Assembly: GCA_002377605.1 (NCBI GenBank)
Contig: DFQD01000147.1
Location: 3,299-13,613, forward strand
Direction of reading: 5' to 3'
DNA length: 10,315 bases
Origin: Gammaproteobacteria bacterium UBA3498
Lineage (GTDB): Bacteria; Pseudomonadota; Gammaproteobacteria; Pseudomonadales; Pseudohongiellaceae
Shown here: positions 1 through 5,623 of the stretch, piece after piece
How the letters are laid out: each line of letters starts with the position of its first letter
Numbering within the stretch: the first letter of the stretch is position 1
Notes under the pieces: generated by a model
The model's input: the letters and a program-made list of their open reading frames with translations, nothing else
Told to the model about the DNA's origin: nothing
Databases searched by the model: none
Translations under genes and position numbers: made by a program

Positions 1-633
1 TTAGGTGACCTTCATTCAGTGGACCTAGCAGAAGCTGGTTTGGATACTTTTGGTAAGCCAGTTGGATATGTGGGCAGACAAGTTGAAGGTTGGAGTCGGC
101 GCTGGGTCGATGCGGTAACGCCTGACACCGTAAACTGCGACAATACTATTCAATGGCTGAATGACAACATGCCGAAAGAAAGTGGTAAATACAGCGTTAT
201 TCATAATGATTATAAACTGGATAATGTAATCTTTGATGCCGATGATCCGTTGCGGCTCATTGGAGTTCTGGATTGGGAAATGTCTACTGTAGGTGATCCG
301 CTTATGGACTTAGGATGTACCTTGGGATATTGGGTGCAAACCGATGATCCTGATTGGTTCAGGGAAGCGCGCACTATGCCGTCGGATATAGAAGGTGCAC
401 CAAAGCGAACAGAAATTATTGCGCGATTTCAAGAAATTACTGGTTTGTCAGTAGAAAACTTTCCTTTCTATTTTTGTTTTGGTTTGTTTCGTCTCTGTGT
501 CATTGGGCAACAAATTTATTATCGCTTTTATCATGGCCACACTAAAGACGATCGTTTTAAGGGCTTTCTTAAAAAAGCACATGTGTTACAAAGAATGTGT
601 GAAATGACTATGGCTGGTGAAGTAACTGACTAG
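1..633 (+). CDS. ACAD10-type phosphotransferase (APH fold), 5'-truncated
   Basis: The reading frame is open from base 1, so the gene starts upstream of the window; the GTG at 19 is internal. The visible 210 codons are the C-terminal lobe of a phosphotransferase of the aminoglycoside-phosphotransferase/choline-kinase fold (APH family). The Brenner-type catalytic loop HNDYKLDN lies at 202-225 (Asp and Asn of HxDxxxxN present). The metal-binding aspartate, equivalent to the kinase DFG, is in LDWE (Asp codon 271-273), followed by TVGDPLMDLG. The upstream LGDLH, FGKPxGY and RQVEGWSRRW stretches are typical of the subgroup fused or linked to acyl-CoA dehydrogenases (ACAD10/ACAD11-like). In mammals those proteins phosphorylate 4-hydroxyacyl-CoAs; a similar role in lipid or hydroxy-acid catabolism is inferred here. 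The stop overlaps the Shine-Dalgarno (AGGGAG, 632-637) of the next gene, so the two are very likely co-transcribed. Confidence 0.88.
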   Translation, partial: LGDLHSVDLAEAGLDTFGKPVGYVGRQVEGWSRRWVDAVTPDTVNCDNTIQWLNDNMPKESGKYSVIHNDYKLDNVIFDADDPLRLIGVLDWEMSTVGDPLMDLGCTLGYWVQTDDPDWFREARTMPSDIEGAPKRTEIIARFQEITGLSVENFPFYFCFGLFRLCVIGQQIYYRFYHGHTKDDRFKGFLKKAHVLQRMCEMTMAGEVTD

Positions 634-643
634 GGAGAATTTC

Positions 644-1435
644 ATGTCTTTTGAAATTAGCAATCTATTTTCTGTGGCAGGTAAGACTGCAATTGTAACT
701 GGTGGCTCTCGTGGAATCGGCAAGATGATTGCTCAAGGCTATGTTGAAAATGGAGTTAGGACATATATTTCTGCCCGTAAGGCAGAGGCCTGTAAAGCGA
801 CCGCAGAAGAGCTTTCTCAAAAAGGCGAGTGCATTGCGTTTCCTGCCGATTTGTCAACAAAAGAAGGCAGAGATGAATTCATAAGTGAAATAAAAGAGCG
901 CGAAGACAAGATTGACATACTTGTTAACAACGCAGGTGCTGCTTGGGGCGCGCCTTTTGAAGAATATCCGGACGACGGTTATGACAAAGTCATGAACATC
1001 AATTTAAAAACTATTTTTACCTTAACTCGCGACCTAATGCCTTTGCTTTTAAAAGATGCATCGCAAGAGAGTCCCAGCAGGATAATCAACATCGGTTCAA
1101 TTGATGGATTACGTGTCTCTACCACCGACAATTTTGCCTACGGTGCTAGTAAGGCAGCGGTTCATTTTCTTACTAAGAATTTGGCAGTACGATTTGGACC
1201 GAAAGGTCTGCTGGTAAACGCAATTGCGCCGGGGCCATTCGAAAGCCAGATGATGGATTACATGTTAAAGAACTTTCAGGACAAGATCGAGGCAGAAAAC
1301 CCACTGGGCAGAATTGGCAATCCTTTTGATATGGCAGGCTTGGCTATTTTTCTGGCGTCTGATGCGACCAAATACATGACAGGCCAAGTTATTGCTCTGG
1401 ACGGTGGTCGTAGCCTTGGAACGGCACAGAAGTAG
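644..1435 (+). CDS. SDR-family NAD(P)H oxidoreductase, RhlG-like
   Basis: A complete classical short-chain dehydrogenase/reductase of 263 aa, the usual length. Visible motifs are the cofactor loop TGGSRGIG (residues 19-26), the NNAG motif (95-98), structural Asn120, and the catalytic set Ser152, Tyr166 and Lys170 (YGASK). Later come IAPGPF and the C-terminal MTGQVIALDGG. Arg23 in the glycine loop and Arg45 after strand 2 favour NADP(H). The overall pattern (LFSVAGK at the N-terminus, GKMIAQG, SARKAEAC, INIGSIDG) resembles RhlG, the 3-oxoacyl reductase-like enzyme named from Pseudomonas rhamnolipid studies. Catabolic clusters commonly carry such enzymes to oxidise or reduce hydroxyacyl intermediates. 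The start ATG follows AGGGAG with 6 nt spacing, 10 nt after the upstream stop, so it is probably the second gene of one operon. The exact substrate is unknown. Confidence 0.9.
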   Translation: MSFEISNLFSVAGKTAIVTGGSRGIGKMIAQGYVENGVRTYISARKAEACKATAEELSQKGECIAFPADLSTKEGRDEFISEIKEREDKIDILVNNAGAAWGAPFEEYPDDGYDKVMNINLKTIFTLTRDLMPLLLKDASQESPSRIINIGSIDGLRVSTTDNFAYGASKAAVHFLTKNLAVRFGPKGLLVNAIAPGPFESQMMDYMLKNFQDKIEAENPLGRIGNPFDMAGLAIFLASDATKYMTGQVIALDGGRSLGTAQK

Positions 1436-1733
1436 CTATTTGATTGGTTCTTCAATTCGGCTCAAAGACTAAACGCTGACCTCAAAATGCATTTAAATCC
1501 GCGGATTACGATGTTAGCTTTACTCGTAAGTTGTACCAAGTGTTTCTTTGCAGACTTAGATTATCTCTAAAAGATGAAGAAAACCTAAGTGGGGAGACAA
1601 GCAACAACTTTTTGCTTGGGTGCAGTGTTTAAGGTGAACACAAGTTGATGATATTTAAGGTAGTAAAGAAATTTATTAGCGAATTTGATGTAAGATGCGA
1701 ATCAAGCTCTTGCAAAATTAAAACTGAAGCATA
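1436..1733. other. Gene-free region between two plus-strand operons
   Basis: This 298-nt stretch holds no convincing coding frame on either strand. It contains a perfect 12-bp palindrome AATCCGCGGATT (1496-1507), an AT-rich 8-bp palindrome just before it (1491-1498), and a 7-bp hairpin CAAGCAA/TTGCTTG (1598-1604 with 1612-1618). A 5-bp hairpin GTGTT/AACAC (1625-1629 with 1637-1641) follows. None is followed by a T-run, so I do not call a terminator for the upstream operon. A promoter for the 1734 gene should lie here, but I found no pair of -35/-10 boxes good enough to name. Confidence 0.6.
1496..1507. repeat. Perfect 12-bp palindrome AATCCGCGGATT
   Basis: A perfect two-fold symmetric site in the gene-free stretch after the SDR gene. 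It could be a small operator half-pair or chance; nothing else ties it to a regulator. It lies about 230 nt before the next start codon, far for a direct repressor site of that gene. Confidence 0.3.
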
Positions 1734-2396
1734 ATGAGAAAGAAACAGCCTCGAGTACTTCCTAGATCGATTATCGCCGGAATGGCTTTTGTTAGTGGTT
1801 TTTGCATCATGACCATTGAAATGCTCGGTGCGCGAATTTTGTCACCTTATTTCGGAGGCAGCCTCTCGGTTTGGGGCAGCATTATTACAATTTTTATGCT
1901 GGCCCTGGCGTTGGGTTATTTGTTGGGAGGTCGACTCTCTACTAAAAATCCCAATGCAGTTACTTACGCCATGTTCTTCATCGTTGCTGCTGCGTTTTCA
2001 TTACCAGTAATCTTGTTTGCCGATCCTATAATGGAGCCTATCTTCTTAACAATAGAAGATCCTCGCTATGGATCTTTGTTTGCTTCAGTCTTTTTGTTTT
2101 TTATTCCCACCAGCATTCTTGGCATGATCTCCCCTTATTCGGTCCGTTTAATGGTCGAATCTGAAGAACACAGTGGACACATGGCAGGCTTGCTTTACTT
2201 TATTTCAACACTTGGCAGTGCGGTCGGTACCCTGGGCACTAGTTTCTATTTCGTGCTTTGGTTCGAAGTAAATCAGATATTATGGGGGGCTGTCGCCGCT
2301 TTAGTGTTAGCTGGTGGTGCTATTCTCTTAACCGACTACGTGCAAAAATTGAATTTAGCAAATCGCAATGCGGATTATACAAAGAAGCGTGCTTAA
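1734..2396 (+). CDS. Six-helix membrane protein, membrane half of a split 'fused MFS/spermidine synthase'
   Basis: A 220-aa integral membrane protein. The basic N-terminus (MRKKQPRVLPR) suggests a cytoplasmic start. It is followed by about six hydrophobic segments near residues 12-32, 46-65, 76-96, 113-133, 150-174 and 180-200, and a basic cytoplasmic tail ending TKKRA. The glutamate in helix 1 (Glu29), the following ARILSPYFGGSLSVWGS, GMISPYSVRL in helix 4 and GLLYFISTLGSAVGTLG in helix 5 match the membrane domain of proteins annotated 'fused MFS/spermidine synthase'. The usual soluble catalytic domain is absent and is encoded by the next gene, which overlaps by 29 nt in another frame. Transported or sensed ligand is unknown. 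The start ATG has only a weak GAAG (1726-1729) ahead of it. The alternative reading is one fused gene broken by a frameshift near 2368-2396. Confidence 0.82.
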   Translation: MRKKQPRVLPRSIIAGMAFVSGFCIMTIEMLGARILSPYFGGSLSVWGSIITIFMLALALGYLLGGRLSTKNPNAVTYAMFFIVAAAFSLPVILFADPIMEPIFLTIEDPRYGSLFASVFLFFIPTSILGMISPYSVRLMVESEEHSGHMAGLLYFISTLGSAVGTLGTSFYFVLWFEVNQILWGAVAALVLAGGAILLTDYVQKLNLANRNADYTKKRA

Positions 2397-3282
2397 GCAA
2401 ATTATAAATATAATTTTAGTGGCAGCCTTTTTGTTGCCATATTCTGCTGTACTTGCTGAAGCTATTCATGAAGAACGCTCGAAGTATAGGGATATTACCG
2501 TTACGCAGGTCGGGGATCGGCGCTGTTTATTATTCAACGTTCATCGGGGAGATCGCAATCAAACTTGCATGATGGTGGAAGATCGTGACTTGCTGGTCTT
2601 TGATTATACTCGAATGAGTTTTGCGGGATTGTTATTAAAACAAGATCCGGAAGACATACTGGTAATCGGTTTAGGTGGCGGATCGATCCCCATGACTTTT
2701 GCTGATTTGTTCCCCAATGCAAAGATTGATGTCGTCGAGATTGATGAGGCCGTAGTAAGAGTCGCGGAAGAGTATTTCTATTACAGTGACACTGACAATA
2801 TGACCGTTTATGTAGATGACGGCCGCCCATTTATAAAGCGTGCGGGAATACGTGGTCAAAAATATGATTACATCGTTTTAGATGCGTTCAGCGGTGATTA
2901 TATTCCAGAGCATATGCTTACCCGAGAATTTTTAGAAGAAGTAAAAACCATCATGAGTGAAGATGGAGTATTAGTGGCAAATACCTTTTCGACCAGCCGG
3001 CTTTATGATCATGAATCGGTTACATATCAGCGCGCCTTCGGCGAGTTTTACAATTTCAAATTACCCACTTCGGGTAATCGAATTATTATTGCGCAGTTGG
3101 ATGCGTTGCCGCCCCGTGGTGAAATGGTTGAAGAATCTCGGCGTATTGCTCCCAGTCTGGAGAAATACGGTGTACCCTTAACAGAATACCCAAGAAGACT
3201 TACTACTAGAGTCGATTGGGATATGAGTCGGCGCGAACTTACTGATCAGTATTCACCCGGAAACCTGCTTAGAGATAACTAA
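2368..3282 (+). CDS. Spermidine-synthase-like protein with N-terminal signal/anchor
   Basis: A 304-aa protein whose body (about residues 40-245) is a spermidine-synthase-type Rossmann methyltransferase fold. Visible motifs are the nucleotide loop GLGGGSIP (101-108), the acidic ribose-binding VEID (123-126), DDGRPF (150-155), and LDAFSGDYIP (171-180), which sits where true aminopropyltransferases have DSSDP. This DAFSGD form is characteristic of the domain found in fused MFS/spermidine synthases, whose reaction is not settled. Residues 1-31 look like an export signal or anchor: basic MRIIQRSVLKQ, a hydrophobic stretch, then a possible signal peptidase site after SAVLA. The catalytic domain would then face the periplasm, odd for an enzyme needing decarboxylated S-adenosylmethionine. 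The ATG overlaps the upstream gene by 29 nt without a clear Shine-Dalgarno; GTG at 2389 is an alternative start that would shorten the basic end. Probably translationally coupled to its membrane partner. Confidence 0.82.
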   Translation: MRIIQRSVLKQIINIILVAAFLLPYSAVLAEAIHEERSKYRDITVTQVGDRRCLLFNVHRGDRNQTCMMVEDRDLLVFDYTRMSFAGLLLKQDPEDILVIGLGGGSIPMTFADLFPNAKIDVVEIDEAVVRVAEEYFYYSDTDNMTVYVDDGRPFIKRAGIRGQKYDYIVLDAFSGDYIPEHMLTREFLEEVKTIMSEDGVLVANTFSTSRLYDHESVTYQRAFGEFYNFKLPTSGNRIIIAQLDALPPRGEMVEESRRIAPSLEKYGVPLTEYPRRLTTRVDWDMSRRELTDQYSPGNLLRDN

Positions 3283-3287
3283 AACTT

Positions 3288-3292
3288 GGAAA
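3288..3292 (+). promoter_or_regulatory. Shine-Dalgarno that fixes the hydrolase start at ATG 3298
   Basis: GGAAA lies 5 nt before ATG 3298. An in-frame TTG at 3286 would put this element inside the coding region and add four acidic/neutral residues before a classic MKK signal peptide, so the ATG is preferred. Confidence 0.6.
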
Positions 3293-3297
3293 TTGAA

Positions 3298-4161
3298 ATG
3301 AAGAAGATAACTCACATACTTTTTGCACTAACGGCTTCATTCGTCTCACTAGTCAGCCAAGCAGACGTCCATATTAAAGCCGATGTTGTGTATGGCCATA
3401 AAGATGGCATGGCTCTCGTTTATGATGTAATTACTCCGGAAGACGCAAACGGTGCAGCAGTTGTGTTCATGGTGAGTGGTGGATGGTTTTCTCGCTGGGC
3501 GCCACCTGAAAATCGTGCTCAACAGTTCGCTTACTATTTGGATGCTGGATTTACTTTAATCCCCGTTCATCATGGTAGTGCGCCGCGCTATCACGTCCCT
3601 GATGCCTATTCTGATGTAAGTCGAGCGATCCGTCACATAAAACTGAGTGCTCAACAGCATGGTATCGATCCGGACAGAATTGGTGTTACTGGCGGTAGCG
3701 CAGGCGGGCATCTGTCACTGATGGTAGGTCTTGATGCTGATGCCGGTGATCCGAATTCAGATGACGTAGTTATGCAGCAAGATAATTCCGTGGCTGCTGT
3801 AGTCGCATATTTTCCTCCGGTAGATCTGCGTCCACTTGCTGGTCCTGGTTCTTGGTCAGAAAGATTTCCGGCGTTAAATTTTGATCCAGAAAAGGCTGAA
3901 TCGATTTCTCCAATCTTGCATGCTGATCCCGATGATCCTCCAACACTATTGATTCACGGTGATGCTGATGAGCTAGTGCCAATTAGTGCATCGCAAATCA
4001 TGCAGGCAGAATTTGAAAAACAATCTGTGGTTTCAGATTTTATTACGATATCTGGAGCGGGGCACGGATTTAGAGGCGATGATGCAGTGCGAGCTGCAAA
4101 TGCTTCAGTAGCCTGGTTTAAACAATATCTACTGGATGGCGGTTCAAGCGTCAGCGACTAA
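3298..4161 (+). CDS. Exported alpha/beta hydrolase (esterase-like)
   Basis: A 287-aa protein starting with a typical signal peptide (MKKITHILFALTASF, likely cut after VSQA, residue 22), so it probably acts in the periplasm. The rest is an alpha/beta hydrolase fold of the BD-FAE/peptidase-S9-like kind. The nucleophile elbow is GGSAG with Ser134. The acid is probably Asp224 in HGDADELVP, and the base is His256 in GAGHGF. The region before the elbow, RAIRHIKLSAQQHGIDPDRIG, is typical of carboxylesterases. The oxyanion-hole strand reads VVFMVSGGWFSRW, with Ser-Gly-Gly where many relatives have His-Gly-Gly. It begins 15 nt after the spermidine-synthase-like gene and shares its direction, so it looks like the third cistron of that cassette. 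Substrate unknown; an ester or amide of an envelope or extracellular compound is a guess. Confidence 0.85.
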   Translation: MKKITHILFALTASFVSLVSQADVHIKADVVYGHKDGMALVYDVITPEDANGAAVVFMVSGGWFSRWAPPENRAQQFAYYLDAGFTLIPVHHGSAPRYHVPDAYSDVSRAIRHIKLSAQQHGIDPDRIGVTGGSAGGHLSLMVGLDADAGDPNSDDVVMQQDNSVAAVVAYFPPVDLRPLAGPGSWSERFPALNFDPEKAESISPILHADPDDPPTLLIHGDADELVPISASQIMQAEFEKQSVVSDFITISGAGHGFRGDDAVRAANASVAWFKQYLLDGGSSVSD

Positions 4162-4183
4162 TTACAAATTAGTTGAATCTTGT

Positions 4184-4212
4184 GAAGGTTGTTACCAGTA
4201 AAATAAACCTTC
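4184..4212. terminator. Weak hairpin between convergent genes
   Basis: GAAGGTT (4184-4190) pairs perfectly with AACCTTC (4206-4212) across a 15-nt loop, in the 79-nt gap between the hydrolase and the convergent acyl-CoA dehydrogenase. A second small stem AACCC/GGGTT (4214-4218 with 4227-4231) follows. Neither has a good T-run on the plus strand and the loop is long, so a shared bidirectional terminator is only a possibility suggested by position. Confidence 0.25.
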
Positions 4213-4240
4213 TAACCCAGTAAGGGGGGTTGTACATCCA

Positions 4241-5389
4241 CTAACCAGCGTCTTTGATCATGTTGCGCGCAATGATCAGTTGCTGAATCTGGCTGGTGCC
4301 TTCGTAAAGTCGAAACAAACGTACATCGCGATAAAATCTTTCGACCGCATACTCTGACATGTAGCCTGCTCCACCGTGGATTTGTACGCAGCGATCTGCA
4401 ACTCTGCCAACCATTTCAGTTGCGAATAATTTGCAGGCCGAAGACTCGGTACTTACATTGTCTCCGGCATCTCTTTTCCTGGCGGTCTCCATAGTCATAC
4501 ATTTAGCAGCATAGGTTTCCGTTTGCGAATCCGCGAACATTGCTTGGATCAATTGTTGTTCGCTGATAGGTTGCTCAAATTGTTTACGCTGCATTGCATA
4601 TTCCAGTGCATCCTCTATCAAGCGTTCGGCAACTCCAACACTAACCCCGGAAATGTGTAGACGTCCTCGGTCTAATACTTTCATTGCAGTAATAAAACCT
4701 TCACCTTCTTCTCCAATAAGATTTTCAGCAGGAACTGGACAGTCTTCGAATATCACATCGCAGGTCATTGATCCTGCTTGACCCATTTTCTTGTCTATTG
4801 AGCCAAGAGTTATACCAGGTGAATTTCTATCTACAATAAAAGAGGAAATACCACGGGCACCTTGTATGGATGGATTTGTCCGCGCCATAACATTGAAGGT
4901 ATCTGCAACCTTGGCGTTGGTAATATAGCGCTTAGTACCATTAATGATGTATTTGTCTCCATCCCTAACTGCGATTGTTTTTAGTGATGCTGCGTCGGAA
5001 CCAGCTTCGGGTTCGGTTAGGCAAAAGCAACTGATCCATTCGCCGCTAGCATACTTTGGTAGATACTTTTGTTTTTGTTCTTCGGTGCCATTGAATACAA
5101 CCGCCGCTGAACCAATACCGTTATTAGTCCCCATGATGGAGCGGAAGGCGGGAGAAGTGCGGCCGAGTGAAATCGCAACCATTATTTCTTCTTCCATGGT
5201 TAGGCCGAGACCACCGTATTCTTCAGGAATTGTAAGACCAAATAGTCCAAGCTCTTTCATTTCTGTCAGTATGTCTTCAGGTAATACTCCCGACTCTGCC
5301 AGTTCATTTTCTCGTGGGACTAAACGCTCTCGAACAAAGCGATCAATTAGGTCTACGAGCTGGTTTAATGTTTCCTGATCTCTAATCAT
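4241..5389 (-). CDS. Acyl-CoA dehydrogenase (FAD-dependent)
   Basis: A complete 382-aa enzyme, the standard length for soluble short/medium-chain acyl-CoA dehydrogenases. It makes trans-2-enoyl-CoA from acyl-CoA, passing electrons to electron-transfer flavoprotein. The N-terminal helical domain has LGLFGLTIPEEYGGLGL (47-63). The middle beta domain has the flavin/substrate signature CLTEPEAGSD (123-132) and INGTKRYITNA (149-159). The C-terminal helical domain has DRGRLHISGVSVGVAERLIE (240-259) and the tail IHGGAGYMSEYAVERFYRDVR. The catalytic base is predicted to be Glu363 in LYEGTSQIQ, the position used by most short/medium-chain members rather than the isovaleryl type. On the minus strand the ATG is preceded by AAGGG (complement of 5396-5400) with about 6 nt spacing. 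It is divergent from the thiolase operon and probably shares its control region. Confidence 0.95.
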   Translation of the reverse strand: MIRDQETLNQLVDLIDRFVRERLVPRENELAESGVLPEDILTEMKELGLFGLTIPEEYGGLGLTMEEEIMVAISLGRTSPAFRSIMGTNNGIGSAAVVFNGTEEQKQKYLPKYASGEWISCFCLTEPEAGSDAASLKTIAVRDGDKYIINGTKRYITNAKVADTFNVMARTNPSIQGARGISSFIVDRNSPGITLGSIDKKMGQAGSMTCDVIFEDCPVPAENLIGEEGEGFITAMKVLDRGRLHISGVSVGVAERLIEDALEYAMQRKQFEQPISEQQLIQAMFADSQTETYAAKCMTMETARKRDAGDNVSTESSACKLFATEMVGRVADRCVQIHGGAGYMSEYAVERFYRDVRLFRLYEGTSQIQQLIIARNMIKDAG

Positions 5390-5438
5390 TTCTAACCCTT
5401 GAGATGGATGTTCAACCCCTAAAAATCGAGCGGCTAAA

Positions 5439-5476
5439 CTACCATATGCTCCCGTTTTTTACGAATGCCATGGTAG
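5439..5476. repeat. Inverted repeat CTACCAT/ATGGTAG, candidate operator
   Basis: CTACCAT (5439-5445) and its exact complement ATGGTAG (5470-5476) are separated by 24 nt, so the half-site centres are 31 nt apart, about three helical turns. Placed between divergent catabolic genes, this could be a regulator-binding pair. It does not resemble FadR or PsrA boxes. A 7-bp repeat can arise by chance. Confidence 0.3.
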
Positions 5477-5554
5477 AATGCGGCCCCTTGTTTCCTGCAC
5501 CATTGCGTTCTATTGTGGGGGCAAAACTCTGGCCGGTCAGTCTTCCACTAAGGA

Positions 5555-5584
5555 TTGTCATAAGTGAGGCTCAAAAGTTAAAAA
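5555..5584 (+). promoter_or_regulatory. Candidate sigma70 promoter for the thiolase operon
   Basis: TTGTCA (5555-5560) matches the -35 consensus at 5 of 6 bases. After an 18-nt spacer comes TAAAAA (5579-5584), matching the -10 consensus at 4 of 6. It would give a short leader of roughly 33 nt before the ATG at 5624. The boxes are imperfect and only position supports the call. Confidence 0.25.
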
Positions 5585-5623
5585 GTCAGCTAGTAAATAA
5601 AGAAAGAACACACGAGAAATCAT

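Larger units (their letters stand above)
5390..5623. promoter_or_regulatory. Divergent control region between acyl-CoA dehydrogenase and thiolase operon
   Basis: This 234-nt gap separates two divergently transcribed beta-oxidation units and must carry both promoters. It contains an inverted repeat (5439-5476) and a candidate plus-strand promoter (5555-5584). An open frame of 75 codons crossing it (from 5404) is low-complexity in content, has no Shine-Dalgarno and runs into the thiolase start, so I do not treat it as a gene. Confidence 0.55.

Noticed and set aside
1598..1618. Hairpin after the SDR gene as a rho-independent terminator
   Set aside because: The 7-bp stem is AT-rich, lies about 160 nt after the stop codon and has no T-run after it.
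3286..3297. TTG start for the exported hydrolase
   Set aside because: The ATG at 3298 gives a standard MKK signal peptide and a well-spaced Shine-Dalgarno.
4944..5378. 144-codon plus-strand open frame antisense to the acyl-CoA dehydrogenase
   Set aside because: It mirrors a gene with full family motifs; its Ser/Pro/Arg-rich composition is typical of an antisense shadow and it has no recognisable domain.
5529..5540. CTGGCCGGTCAG as a FadR-type operator
   Set aside because: Only an imperfect 12-bp palindrome with one mismatched pair; it does not fit the spacing or core of the FadR consensus.
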